From positions 558,001 through 622,000 of the forward strand of contig NZ_WJIE01000006.1 of NCBI RefSeq assembly GCF_009649845.1: 64,000 nucleotides of DNA, written 5' to 3'. Of the stretch, positions 50,527 through 59,425 are shown piece after piece; the stretch's first letter is position 1; every line of letters begins with the position of its first letter. Origin of the DNA: Polyangium spumosum. Its GTDB lineage: Bacteria > Myxococcota_A > Polyangia > Polyangiales > Polyangiaceae. A program made the translations under genes and the position numbers. The notes beneath the pieces are model-generated. The model ran no database searches, was not told the origin of the DNA, and worked only from the letters and a program-made list of their open reading frames with translations.

Positions 50527-50670
50527 TCAACGCGACCACTGGTTCTGCTGCTGGTTGTTTTGCCGTGCCGCGCAGCCGCAGCCCGGATCGGCGGCGCGGG
50601 GCGGCGGCCGGTGGGTGCATGCGGCGAGGAGGCCCGAGAGCGCGACGAGGGCGACGAGGAGGTGGCGCAT
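50527..50670 (-). CDS. Tiny Cys/Gln-rich lipoprotein
   Basis: A 47-residue product too short for most gene finders. A signal peptide with lipobox LLAAC is followed by a Pro/Arg stretch, a CGC triplet and an Asn/Gln-rich end. A promoter sits exactly upstream: TTGACC, 17 nt, AACGAT, 6 nt, ATG. That arrangement and the good lipobox support a real gene. Function unknown. Confidence 0.55.
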   Translation of the reverse strand: MRHLLVALVALSGLLAACTHRPPPRAADPGCGCAARQNNQQQNQWSR

Positions 50671-50676
50671 GGAGGC

Positions 50677-50705
50677 ATCGTTTCCGAGCCGATGCGGCGG
50701 GTCAA
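50677..50705 (-). promoter_or_regulatory. TTGACC-17-AACGAT promoter, 6 nt before ATG, minus strand
   Basis: On the minus strand TTGACC (50705-50700), 17 nt, AACGAT (50682-50677), then GCCTCC and the ATG at 50670. The -35 box and ideal spacer support a sigma-70 promoter that would again start transcription next to the ATG. Confidence 0.55.
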
Positions 50706-50739
50706 GCGCCCGCGCTTTTCTCGGGGTGCGCTTCGGCGA

Positions 50740-50745
50740 TACCCT
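50740..50745 (+). promoter_or_regulatory. -10-like TACCCT, 9 nt before ATG
   Basis: TACCCT ends 9 nt before the DUF4139-like gene ATG at 50755 and supports this start over the much longer upstream open frame. Confidence 0.4.
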
Positions 50746-50754
50746 TGCGTCCGC

Positions 50755-52674
50755 ATGGGACGAAACCTTGGGCCACGCATCCGGCGCGTGGTCCTCTCCA
50801 AGGAAGGCCTCGCCCACGTCGAGCGACGCGGCAGCGCCGACGGAAGCTTCGAGTTGCCCTTCGGCCGCGCCGAGCTCGGCGAGGTGCTGCGCTCGCTCGT
50901 GGTCTGGGTCGAGCGCGGCGAGGGTCGCGCCACGGCGCTCGGCTTCGACGCGCCCGAGGATCCGGACGCCGCGCTCGCCGAACGAAAGCTCCGCTTCGAG
51001 CCCGGCGCGACGCTGCGCGGCATCGTGCACGCCGCGCGCGGGCGGCGCGTGCGGGTCTCCGGCAGCGACGGGCCGATCGAGGGCGAGGTGCTCGGCTTCG
51101 AGGAGTCGCCCGGCGGCCAAGGTCCACGCAGGTGGTTGCTGCTCCGCACGGGCGCCGGGCACATCGAGGTCGTCGACCTCGCCTCGGTGCGGAAGATCGA
51201 GCTCGCCGATCCCGCCCTGCAAGGCAGCCTCGACGTGCTCGTGAGCCGCGGGCGCGCCTCCGCCGGCGGAGACGGTCGCGCCGTGCGCGTGACGCTCGAG
51301 GGCCACGTCGAGGACGTGCGCGTGCTCTACGTGGTGCCCGCGGCGCCGTTCCAGGTCTCGTACCGCCTCGCGCTCTCCGGCGCGGAGGCGCGGCTCCTCG
51401 CCTTCGCCCTCGTGCAGAACCCGCTCGAAGAGGACCTCGAGGACGTGGAGCTCGTGCTCACGTCCGCGCAGCCCGCCGCGGCGACGAGCGACTCGTTCGG
51501 GCGCGTCGATCGGCGGGGCGACGACGACGAGCCCGAGAACGCCACGAAGCTCGAGCGCACCCGCCGCGCGCACGGCCAGCCGGCCACGATCCGCGCCGCC
51601 GCGCCGCTCGGCACGCTCGTCGCGCTCGCTGGCCGCGCGCAGGAGCGGCTCGACGAGGCGGACACGATGGACACCGAGCTCGCCGCCGCCGAGCTCGCCG
51701 CCGCGATCGCCGCCGAGCCGAGGGAGTGGACCGCCGAGGGTCCCGTCTCCATCCCGCGCCGCGGCGCCGCCATGATCCCGGTGCTCGCCAAGAGCGTCCG
51801 TGTGCGCAAGGAGCGCCTCTTCCGCGAGGGCGCGGGCCCGAACCCCGACCTCGTGCTCTGCTTCGACAACGACACCGGCGTTCGCCTCGAAGAGGGCCGA
51901 TGCGCGGTCTACGACGACGGCCGTTACGTCGGCGAGTCCGCCCTCGGCCCCGCGGCGCGTGGCGCGTCGGCGCGCGTCACCTTCACGAAGGACCCGGGGG
52001 TCCGTTGCAGCCGCACGAGCCGCAGGGACACGACCTTCGCGGGCCTCGTCTTCGAGGCGGGTGGCCTCATCGAGCAGCGGCGCGTCGAGGAGCGCCACGT
52101 CGTCTGCGTGCGAAACGATCACCTCGCCGCCGTCGACGTCGTGGTCGAGCTCTCGCGCAAGGAGGGCCGCACGCTCACGGCCAGCGGCCTCGCGCCGCTC
52201 GCGGAGACGTCACGCGCCACGCGCTTCCGTGTCGAGGCCCCGTCGCGCGGCGAGGCCTCGATCGAGGTCACGGAGGCGTGGACCGAGGCGACGCGCCTCG
52301 CCTACGAGTCTGTCGCGCCTTCGCAGATCGAGGCCTGGCGAGCGTCCGGGCGGGTCGAAGCATCACGCCTCGACGAGCTCTCCGGGCTCTCGCGCGACCT
52401 CGAGCAGGCGACCTCGATCGAGGCGGAGCGGGTGCGGCTCGATCGCGAGCTCGTCGACGTCTTCGCCCGGCACGGAAAGATCGCCGAGCAGCTCGCGGTG
52501 CTGCGCGACGTGGGCCCGGAGGGTGCGCTGCGCGCGCGGTACGTGAGCGAGCTCGACGCCATGCAGCAGCGCATCGGCCCGATGGAGGCGGAGCTGCGCA
52601 GGCTGAAGGACGAGGCCGACGCGAGGCGACGCTCTGCGGAGCGGGCGCTCGAGGCCCTCGCGCGGAGCTCGTAG
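50755..52674 (+). CDS. DUF4139-like protein
   Basis: A 639-residue cytoplasmic-looking protein with no signal peptide. The middle (about 170-560) is beta-rich and carries DUF4139/MuiA-like patterns: APFQVSYRLAL, LLAFALVQNPLEEDLEDVELVLTS (N...TGEDW-type strand) and RTFREG...RCAVYDDGRYVG. The C-terminus (about 540-639) is a coiled coil (DELSGLSRDLEQATSIEAERV...). MuiA-like proteins are linked to mucoidy in other bacteria. The exact role is unknown. Stands 38 nt upstream of cstA. Confidence 0.7.
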   Translation: MGRNLGPRIRRVVLSKEGLAHVERRGSADGSFELPFGRAELGEVLRSLVVWVERGEGRATALGFDAPEDPDAALAERKLRFEPGATLRGIVHAARGRRVRVSGSDGPIEGEVLGFEESPGGQGPRRWLLLRTGAGHIEVVDLASVRKIELADPALQGSLDVLVSRGRASAGGDGRAVRVTLEGHVEDVRVLYVVPAAPFQVSYRLALSGAEARLLAFALVQNPLEEDLEDVELVLTSAQPAAATSDSFGRVDRRGDDDEPENATKLERTRRAHGQPATIRAAAPLGTLVALAGRAQERLDEADTMDTELAAAELAAAIAAEPREWTAEGPVSIPRRGAAMIPVLAKSVRVRKERLFREGAGPNPDLVLCFDNDTGVRLEEGRCAVYDDGRYVGESALGPAARGASARVTFTKDPGVRCSRTSRRDTTFAGLVFEAGGLIEQRRVEERHVVCVRNDHLAAVDVVVELSRKEGRTLTASGLAPLAETSRATRFRVEAPSRGEASIEVTEAWTEATRLAYESVAPSQIEAWRASGRVEASRLDELSGLSRDLEQATSIEAERVRLDRELVDVFARHGKIAEQLAVLRDVGPEGALRARYVSELDAMQQRIGPMEAELRRLKDEADARRRSAERALEALARSS

Positions 52675-52699
52675 CGCCTCGATCTGCGCGGCGTGGCCG

Positions 52700-52705
52700 T
52701 ATACT
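52700..52705 (+). promoter_or_regulatory. -10-like TATACT, 6 nt before GTG
   Basis: TATACT, a near-consensus -10 box, ends 6 nt before the cstA GTG at 52712. Confidence 0.55.
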
Positions 52706-52711
52706 CGCCGC

Positions 52712-54451
52712 GTGTTGCCCCTGCTCGCGCTCGGCGTCATCGTCCTGCTCACCGTCGGCTACTTCTCCTACGGCCGCCTCGTCGCGAGGAACTACGCGCT
52801 CGACGACGCCAAGGTGACGCCCGCGGTCACGCGCGCCGACGGCGAGGACTTCGTGCCGACGAAGCCCTTTTACCTCCTCGGCCAGCACTTCAGCGCCATC
52901 GCCGCGGCTGGCCCCATCGCGGGCCCGATCCTCGCGGCGCAGATGTTCGGCTGGGGCCCGTGCGTGCTCTGGATCGGCTTCGGCGTGATCTTCATCGGCG
53001 CCGTGCACGACTTCTCCGCGCTCGTGGCGAGCGTGCGACACGAGGGCGAGAGCGTGGCCGAGATCGTCCGTCGGCAGCTCGGCCGGCGCGCGTGGCTGCT
53101 CATCCTCGCGTTCATCTGGCTGGCGCTGATCTACGTGATCGTGGCCTTCGCCGACATCACGGCGAGCACGTTCGTGGGCAAGACCGAGGAGTTCGAGGGC
53201 GGCACCTACAGCTTCAACCCGGGCGGCGCCGTCGCGGCGGCGAGCGTCATGTACCTCGGCCTCTCCGTCGTGATGGGCCTCGTCGAGCGGCGCTTCAAGC
53301 CTCCGCTCTGGCTCATGACGCTCGTCTTCGTGCCCGCGACGCTCGGCGTCGTCTGGCTCGGCACCAAGGTCTCCACGGCGTTCGTGCTCCCCTTCGAGAA
53401 CCCGCAACGCGCCTTTGGCCTCGGCATCCTCGTCTACTGCTTCATCGCCTCGCTCCTGCCCGTGTGGCTGCTGCTCCAGCCGCGGGGTTACCTCGGCGGG
53501 TTCGTCCTCTACCTCGCGCTCGCGGCCGGCATGATCGGCCTCTTCTTCGGTGGCCTGCGTTATCCCGGCGAGTTCGACATCCGCATGCCGGCCTTCAAGA
53601 CCTTCGACGCCGGCGGCCCCTTCGGCGCGCTCTTTCCGTTCCTCTTCGTGACCATCGCGTGTGGCGCTTGCTCGGGCTTCCACGGCCTCGTCTGCTCCGG
53701 CACGACCTCGAAGCAGATCGCCAAGGAGTCGCACACGCACCCCGTCGGTTACGGCGCGATGCTCCTCGAGGCCTTCGTCGCCATCATCGCGCTCACGACG
53801 GTCATCACCCTCGCGCCGGAGGGAAAGCTCCCTGGTCCTGGCAAGATCTACGGCGATGGCGTGGGCCGCTTCATGACCGTGATCCTCGGCAAAGAGCATT
53901 TCCTCTTCGCCGCGACCTTCGGCGCGATGGCCTTCTCCACCTTCGTCTTCGACACGCTCGACGTCTCCACGCGCCTCGGCCGTTACGTGCTCGAGGAGCT
54001 CTTCGGCTGGAGCAAGAAGCGCAAAGCGGGCGCGATCGCCGCGGCTTTGACCCTGCTCCCGCCGGCGTATTTCGTCGCCACCGCGCGCCCGCCGGGCCCC
54101 GGCGTCCGGCCGGCCTACCTCGATTTCTGGACGCTCTTCGGCACGAGCAACCAGCTCCTCGCCGCGCTCACGCTCCTCGCGATCACCGTCTGGCTCCACC
54201 GCGAGAAGCGCCGCATCTGGTACACGGCCGTGCCCATGCTCTTCGTCATGACCGTGACCCTCTGGGCCCTCGTCGCCCAGATCCGCCACGCCTTCGGATC
54301 GCTGCGCGACGGCGGCCTCTCGTTGAACACGGCGACCATGAACGGCGTCGTCGGCGTCCTGCTCGTCGGCCTCGCCGTGGCCCTGCTCGTCGAGTCGGGA
54401 AGGGCCCTGCTCGGCCGCGCCCCCCTTCCGGCCGAGACACGCGCGGGCTAG
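52712..54451 (+). CDS. cstA: Carbon starvation protein A-family transporter
   Basis: A 579-residue transporter with about 14-16 transmembrane helices. Typical CstA signature: YFLLGQHF-like segment (YLLGQHFSAIAAAGPIAGPILAA), HDFSALVASVRHEGESVAEIVRRQLG, and SGFHGLVCSGTTSKQIAKESH. E. coli CstA imports pyruvate and peptides during carbon limitation. Length is shorter than E. coli CstA (701). Starts at GTG 52712 following a strong -10-like box. The large gap that follows separates it from the AgmX-type gene. Confidence 0.92.
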   Translation: MLPLLALGVIVLLTVGYFSYGRLVARNYALDDAKVTPAVTRADGEDFVPTKPFYLLGQHFSAIAAAGPIAGPILAAQMFGWGPCVLWIGFGVIFIGAVHDFSALVASVRHEGESVAEIVRRQLGRRAWLLILAFIWLALIYVIVAFADITASTFVGKTEEFEGGTYSFNPGGAVAAASVMYLGLSVVMGLVERRFKPPLWLMTLVFVPATLGVVWLGTKVSTAFVLPFENPQRAFGLGILVYCFIASLLPVWLLLQPRGYLGGFVLYLALAAGMIGLFFGGLRYPGEFDIRMPAFKTFDAGGPFGALFPFLFVTIACGACSGFHGLVCSGTTSKQIAKESHTHPVGYGAMLLEAFVAIIALTTVITLAPEGKLPGPGKIYGDGVGRFMTVILGKEHFLFAATFGAMAFSTFVFDTLDVSTRLGRYVLEELFGWSKKRKAGAIAAALTLLPPAYFVATARPPGPGVRPAYLDFWTLFGTSNQLLAALTLLAITVWLHREKRRIWYTAVPMLFVMTVTLWALVAQIRHAFGSLRDGGLSLNTATMNGVVGVLLVGLAVALLVESGRALLGRAPLPAETRAG

Positions 54452-54580
54452 GGCCCCAGAGCCCACGAATCCCCTTCATTCCCCGCCGTTTCAGCCCCCT
54501 GTCGCTTTTCTGGAACCCGTCCACGATCTCGCTGTCGCTTCGTACGTGGACGCGATGCTGAACGCCGGATGAGACGCAGG

Positions 54581-54600
54581 GACGCCCTGGAGAGGGCGTC
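54581..54600. other. Small hairpin in a 237-nt leader/intergenic region
   Basis: GACGCCCT-GGAG-AGGGCGTC forms an 8-bp perfect stem with a 4-nt loop, 89 nt before the AgmX-type ATG. No T tract follows. The 237 nt between cstA and that gene hold nothing else I can name. A long leader or a cstA terminator are both possible. Confidence 0.35.
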
Positions 54601-54688
54601 GCCGAGGGTCGCCCGCGTAGCAGAGGTTCACGGCAAACGAATGCAGCCATCCCCGCGAGAGCGCGGAGGACATCAGGAGAGGTTCGTC

Positions 54689-56308
54689 ATGGAGCATCGC
54701 AACGAGAAGAAGCAGGCACTCGACTCGAACAACCCGTTCGTCGCCAAGGCGCCCGTGGATCTCTTCGGCGCGGCCCAGGCGCGCCCCTTCGATCCCCGCG
54801 CCCTCTTCGCCGACAAGACGAACGAGCCCGTCGAGGTGAGCGCCGACGCGCCCGAGGGTTCGTACACGTACGCGCTCGTCAAGAGTGGCCCCGAGGTCCC
54901 GAGCGAGGAGTGCGAGCGCGCCGAGGAGGCGATCGAGATCATGATCCTCTGGGGCGACTCGATCCTGCACGTCGCGCACCTCTCGCCGGCGCGCCCGTTC
55001 CACGTCGGCGAGGAGAACGCCGACTTCGTGATCCCCTCGGCCACGCTCGGCGCCTCGCGGCTCCCGGTCGTGCTCGTGGGCGCGGACGGCAAGGCGCGCG
55101 TCGTGGTGCCGGCGTCGGCGAAGGGCTCGATCGAGACCGAGGGCAAGCGCGCCCCGGTCGACGCGACGAACGCGGCGCCGTGCGCGGCGCTCGCGGGCAG
55201 CGTGGAGATCGCGCTCTCGCTCGGCCAGATGGTGAAGGTGGCGATCGGCGATCTCACGATCCAGGTCGCGAGCGTGAAGGCGGGCCGCAAGGTCAAGGGC
55301 CCGGTGGTGGCGACGCAGGGCAAGGGTCTGTCCTGGCACGGTGTCTCGCTCGCGGTGCACGCGGGGCTGCTGGCGGCGGCCGCGTTTTTCCTCCCGCCCC
55401 TCGGCGTGGACGAGCAGGACGGGATCTCGGCGGAGGACAAGTACTTCATCCAGCACGCGCTCGACGTGAGCGCGGAGCGCGAGCAGGAGAAGAAGGAGAC
55501 GCCCGAGCTCGTCGAGACGGACGCGCAGAGCCCCGGCGGCAGCTCCGGCGCGCGCGCCAGGGACAGCGAGGGCAAGACGGGCAGCACGACGAGCAGAAAC
55601 ACCGATGGTCGGCTCGCGTTCAGCGGGCCGAGGGACAACACGGACCCGCAGATCGCCCGGCACGCGGCGCTCGACGAGGCGCGCAACTTCGGGATGATCG
55701 GCATGCTCAACGTGATGAACGGGGGCAGCCCCGTGACCGCGTCCTGGGGCGGCGAGACCTCCCTCGGCAGCGACCCGCGGGACGCCGTCGGCAACCTCTG
55801 GGGCACGACGCTCGACGACGCCGCGGGCGCGGGTGGGCTCGGTTTGACGGGGCTCGATCAGGGAGGTGGTGGCAAGGGTGAGGGCATCGGGATCGATCGT
55901 ATCGGCACGATCGGCGCGAACCTCGGCGGTCCGGGCGGCTTCAACCGCCAGTTCAAGCCGCGGGAGCACAAGACGAGCGCGCCGATCGTGCGGCCCCAGG
56001 GCGTCTCGGCGAGTGGTCGTCTGCCCGCCGAGATCATCCAGCGGACCGTGCGGCAGAACTTCGGGCGTTTCCGGTTCTGCTACGAGCAGGGCCTGCGGCA
56101 GAACCCGAACCTCGGCGGTCGCGTGGCCGTGCGGTTCGTGATCGGTCGCGACGGCGCGGTGTCGCAGGTGTCGAACGGCGGCGCGGACATCGCCGATCAG
56201 AACGTGGTCTCCTGCGTGGTCCGCTCGTTCTACGGCATGAGCTTCCCCGCGCCGGAGGACGGGATCGTCACCGTGACCTACCCGATCCTCTTCCAGCCCG
56301 GGAGCTGA
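54689..56308 (+). CDS. AgmX/PglI-type C-terminal-domain membrane protein, paralogue 1
   Basis: A 539-residue product. The N-terminal 200 residues include an FHA-like beta module (ILWGDSILHVAHLSPARPFHVGEENADFVIP...LGASRLPVVL). One transmembrane helix follows (VSLAVHAGLLAAAAFFLPP, about 215-235). A Gly/Ser-rich linker leads to the C-terminal domain (about 445-539): RTVRQNFGRFRFCYEQGL, a GRVAVRFVIGRDGAVSQV strand pair and VVSCVVRSFYGMSFP with a conserved Cys pair. This C-terminal module is TonB-like and found in myxobacterial gliding/envelope proteins such as AgmX. A GAGAGG ribosome binding site precedes the ATG. Paralogue of the gene at 58.2 kb. Confidence 0.85.
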   Translation: MEHRNEKKQALDSNNPFVAKAPVDLFGAAQARPFDPRALFADKTNEPVEVSADAPEGSYTYALVKSGPEVPSEECERAEEAIEIMILWGDSILHVAHLSPARPFHVGEENADFVIPSATLGASRLPVVLVGADGKARVVVPASAKGSIETEGKRAPVDATNAAPCAALAGSVEIALSLGQMVKVAIGDLTIQVASVKAGRKVKGPVVATQGKGLSWHGVSLAVHAGLLAAAAFFLPPLGVDEQDGISAEDKYFIQHALDVSAEREQEKKETPELVETDAQSPGGSSGARARDSEGKTGSTTSRNTDGRLAFSGPRDNTDPQIARHAALDEARNFGMIGMLNVMNGGSPVTASWGGETSLGSDPRDAVGNLWGTTLDDAAGAGGLGLTGLDQGGGGKGEGIGIDRIGTIGANLGGPGGFNRQFKPREHKTSAPIVRPQGVSASGRLPAEIIQRTVRQNFGRFRFCYEQGLRQNPNLGGRVAVRFVIGRDGAVSQVSNGGADIADQNVVSCVVRSFYGMSFPAPEDGIVTVTYPILFQPGS

Positions 56309-56330
56309 TCGGGAGCGAGAGGGTTCGAGG

Positions 56331-56368
56331 ACCGACTTCGCCGGGGGTCAACCTCCGGCGAAGTCGGT
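56331..56368 (+). terminator. 14-bp-stem hairpin after the AgmX-type gene
   Basis: A perfect 14-bp inverted repeat (left arm ACCGACTTCGCCGG, right arm ending AAGTCGGT) with a 10-nt loop lies 22 nt after the stop codon. No T tract follows. It could terminate transcription from the AgmX-type gene in a GC-rich genome, but it is also embedded in a 43-bp direct repeat, so its role is uncertain. Confidence 0.5.
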
Positions 56369-56419
56369 CGAGGCCCGTCTTCGTTGGGGGTCAACCTCCG
56401 GCGAAGTCGGTCGAGGCCC
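56343..56419. repeat. 43-bp-period direct repeat with partial third copy
   Basis: A 34-nt block (56343-56376) recurs identically at 56386-56419, period 43, sharing the core CAACCTCCGGCGAAGTCGG. A third partial copy begins at 56420 with TCTTCGCCGGGGG. It overlaps the 14-bp-stem hairpin. It fills most of the gap between the AgmX-type gene and the ATPase-nuclease gene. Confidence 0.8.
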
Positions 56420-56494
56420 TTCTTCGCCGGGGGTCGAGTTCGTCGGCGAGCGGGGACGGTGCGGATGCGGCCCTCGTGGTGCATGCTCCCGCAC

Positions 56495-58072
56495 ATGAAG
56501 CTCTTCAACACCGCGGGGCCTTGCCGGCCGGAGATGCACTACATGCTCCCGCCGCTGCGGCGCATCCCGGAGGCGATCGCGCTCATCGAGACGATGGGTT
56601 ACTTCGTGCTCCATGCGCCCAGGCAGACGGGCAAGACCACGGCGTTGCGAGCGCTCGCGGAGGAGCTGACGGCCTCGGGTCGTTACGCGGCGCTGCAGTT
56701 CTCCTGCGAGGCGGGTGAGGTCGCGGGCGACGACTTCGAGGGCGCCCAGCGGACGATCCTCGCCTCGCTGCGAAGCCGCGCCGAGACCAGCCTGCCGCCG
56801 GAGCTCCAGCCGCCGCCGTTCTCGGAGGTCGCCCCCGATGGATTCCTCCTGTACGGCGCCCTCAAGGCCTGGGCGGAAGCGTGTCCCCGGCCGCTCGTGC
56901 TCTTCTTCGACGAGATCGACGCGCTGCGCGGGCAGAGCTTGCTCAGCGTGTTGCGGCAGCTCCGCGCGGGATACGCCGAGCGACCGCACGCCTTCCCCGC
57001 ATCCGTCGTGCTCTGCGGCTTGCGCGACGTGCGCGAGTACAAGGTCGCGAGCGGCGGCGATCCGAACCGGCTCGGCACCTCGAGCCCGTTCAACGTGAAG
57101 GTCGCGTCCTTGCGCCTCGGCAACTTCTCGGGCGAGGAGGTCGCGGAGCTCTACCGCCAGCACACGACCGAGACGGGGCAGGTGTTCACGGACGAGGCCG
57201 TCGCGCATGCCTTCGAGGTCACCGGCGGGCAGCCGTGGCTCGTCAACGCGCTCGCTCGCGAGATCGTCGAGGTGATGCGCGTGCCCGCGACCGAGCCGAT
57301 CACGGCCGCGCACGTGGACGCCGCGAAGGAGCGGCTCATCCTCGCGCGCCAGACGCACCTCGACTCGCTCGTGGCGAGGCTCATGGAGCCGCGCGTGCGC
57401 CGCGTGATCGAGCCGATGCTCGTCGGCGTGCCGGGGGACGAAGGCGCCGACGTGACCTACGACGACGACGTCTCCTACGTGCGCGACCTCGGCCTCGTGC
57501 TGACGCGGCCCTTGCGGATCGCGAACCCGATCTACAAGGAGGTGATCGTCCGGGTCCTCGGGAACAAGGCCGAGGATCAGGTGATGGACGAGCCTCGCGC
57601 GTTCGTGCTCCCGGACGGCAGGCTCGCGTGGCGCAAGCTCCTGCGGGCGTTCTCGCGGTTCTGGCGGGAGCACGGGCAAGCGCTCGCGACGCGGATGCCC
57701 TACCCGGAGGCCGGGCCGCAGCTCGTGCTGATGGCGTTTTTGCAGCGGATCGTCAACGGCGGCGGGTACATCGATCGCGAGTACGGGGTCGGTCGAGGGC
57801 GGATCGATCTCCTGGTGCGTTACCCCTATCGAAAGCCCGACGGCACGCGCGCCGAGCAGCGGCGAGCCATGGAGATCAAGGTGTGGCGGCGCGGGCAGAA
57901 GAACCCGCTGAAGAAGGGGCTCGCGCAGCTCGATGTGTACCTCGGCGAGCTCGGCCTCTCGCGCGGGACGCTCTGGATCTTCGACGCGCGGGGCAAGCTC
58001 GCGCGCAAGCCCGTGCGCAAGGAGGACGTGGTCACGCGCGGAGGGCGGCGCGTGCGGGTGATCTGGGCCTGA
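56495..58072 (+). CDS. AAA ATPase with C-terminal PD-(D/E)XK nuclease-like domain
   Basis: A 525-residue product from ATG 56495 (in-frame ATGs at 56483 and 56465 are alternatives). The N-terminal ATPase has a P-loop (APRQTGKT, Lys47), Walker B LVLFFDEIDAL (Asp139, Glu140) and a winged-helix-like region (TGGQPWLVNALAREIVE). The C-terminus (about 420-525) has the GRIDLLVRYPY...AMEIKVWR pattern of the PD-(D/E)XK fold. Similar AAA_14/AAA-ATPase_like plus nuclease proteins are widespread and mobile, and some act in genome defence. It separates two AgmX-type paralogues and is flanked by short repeats, suggesting insertion. Activity not demonstrated. Confidence 0.8.
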   Translation: MKLFNTAGPCRPEMHYMLPPLRRIPEAIALIETMGYFVLHAPRQTGKTTALRALAEELTASGRYAALQFSCEAGEVAGDDFEGAQRTILASLRSRAETSLPPELQPPPFSEVAPDGFLLYGALKAWAEACPRPLVLFFDEIDALRGQSLLSVLRQLRAGYAERPHAFPASVVLCGLRDVREYKVASGGDPNRLGTSSPFNVKVASLRLGNFSGEEVAELYRQHTTETGQVFTDEAVAHAFEVTGGQPWLVNALAREIVEVMRVPATEPITAAHVDAAKERLILARQTHLDSLVARLMEPRVRRVIEPMLVGVPGDEGADVTYDDDVSYVRDLGLVLTRPLRIANPIYKEVIVRVLGNKAEDQVMDEPRAFVLPDGRLAWRKLLRAFSRFWREHGQALATRMPYPEAGPQLVLMAFLQRIVNGGGYIDREYGVGRGRIDLLVRYPYRKPDGTRAEQRRAMEIKVWRRGQKNPLKKGLAQLDVYLGELGLSRGTLWIFDARGKLARKPVRKEDVVTRGGRRVRVIWA

Positions 58073-58160
58073 GCGAGCCCCCCTCCCTTCCTGCGCCTCG
58101 GGAGCTCGTGTACCTTCGAGCGAGGCGAAGGTCCTCGGCTGGAACGATCGGGAGGGTTTC

Positions 58161-59405
58161 GTGGTCGGTGTCTCCGTGGCCTCCGATCCGCCGGTTCGAG
58201 ATGCAAGGGTGAGCGCCGCGGCGCGCGCCGTCGACGTCGTCGTGCGCTGGGGGGACGACTGCACGCTCGCCGCGCACGAGCTCTCGCCGCCGCGCCCGTT
58301 CTTCGTGGGCGACGAGCCGGGCTGCGACGTCGCGTTGCCGGCCGAGATCGTGGGCGCGTCGCGCGTGCCCGTGCTGCTCGCGCGCTGGGACGGAGACGTG
58401 CGCGTCGTCGTGCCGAAGGGCGCGAAGGTCGTGATCGACGGGGGCAAGCCGATGACGGCGGCGCGCGCGGTCGCGCGGGGCCTCGCCGAGGCTTCGCGTG
58501 TTCATCGAGACGCGGCGGAGGTGCTCCTCGGGTTGGCCGCGACGATCGCCGTGCGCATCGGGCCGATCACGATCGAGATCACCGGCAGCGAAGGCGCTCC
58601 CCGCGCGCCCAGGCAGCCCGTGATGGAGAGGCGCCTCGGGCTCTCGCACCTGGCCTCGGTGCTGCTCCACCTGCTCGTGTTCGCGCTCGTGGGCTCGCGC
58701 TTCCAGCCCATCGACGACGACGACTACGACGGCGTCACCGATGATCAGCGGTTCTACATCCAGCAGATGCTGGAGCGGGCCGCCGAGAAGGAGATGGAGT
58801 GGGCCGAGCGTGAAGGGGAAGAGAGCGTGCTCGCGGCCCTCGAACGCAGGGCGCGACGGCGAGCGCGTCGCCTTCGTTCGGAGGCCGATCAAGACGACGC
58901 GTACATGCGGTTCCTGCAGACCGCGAGCGAGCGCTGGGCCGCGGAAGAGTTCGCCCGCGCGCGCGCCGAGGAGCCGAGCGACACGCGCGACACCGGCCTG
59001 ATCGGCCTGCTTTACGAGCGGCCCCCGCAGCCGCCGAAGCCCCCGGCCCCGCAGCCCGCGCCCACCGGGCGCGCCTCGACGCAGACGCGCCCGGGCGCGA
59101 TGGCGTTGAACGGTCGTCTGCCGCCCGAGGTGGTCCGTCGCATCATCCGGCAGAACTTCGGGCGCTTCCGGCTCTGTTACGAGAACGGCCTGCGGCTGAA
59201 CCCGAACCTCCAGGGGCGCGTCGCCGTGCGGTTCGTGATCGGGGCCGACGGCGCGGTGTCGAACGTCGGCAACGGCGGCTCGGACATGCCCGACGGCGGC
59301 GTCATCGCGTGCATCGTGCGCGCTTTTCACGGCCTGAGCTTCCCGAAGCCCGAGGGCGGGATCGTGTCGGTGGTCTACCCGATCATGTTCTCGCCGGGTG
59401 GATGA
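58161..59405 (+). CDS. AgmX/PglI-type C-terminal-domain membrane protein, paralogue 2
   Basis: A 414-residue product (GTG start after GGGAGGGTTT). Same architecture as the protein at 54.7 kb but with a shorter linker: FHA-like N-terminal module (RWGDDCTLAAHELSPPRPFFVGDEPGCDVALP...VGASRVPVLL), one transmembrane helix (LSHLASVLLHLLVFALVG, about 155-175), a coiled-coil rich in Arg/Glu (about 195-270) and the C-terminal domain RRIIRQNFGRFRLCYENGL...VAVRFVIGADGAVSNV. A TACCTT box at 58111-58116 may be its promoter. It is likely an envelope-spanning TonB-like protein. Confidence 0.85.
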   Translation: MVGVSVASDPPVRDARVSAAARAVDVVVRWGDDCTLAAHELSPPRPFFVGDEPGCDVALPAEIVGASRVPVLLARWDGDVRVVVPKGAKVVIDGGKPMTAARAVARGLAEASRVHRDAAEVLLGLAATIAVRIGPITIEITGSEGAPRAPRQPVMERRLGLSHLASVLLHLLVFALVGSRFQPIDDDDYDGVTDDQRFYIQQMLERAAEKEMEWAEREGEESVLAALERRARRRARRLRSEADQDDAYMRFLQTASERWAAEEFARARAEEPSDTRDTGLIGLLYERPPQPPKPPAPQPAPTGRASTQTRPGAMALNGRLPPEVVRRIIRQNFGRFRLCYENGLRLNPNLQGRVAVRFVIGADGAVSNVGNGGSDMPDGGVIACIVRAFHGLSFPKPEGGIVSVVYPIMFSPGG

Positions 59406-59425
59406 GCGGAACGTAAAACCTTTGC

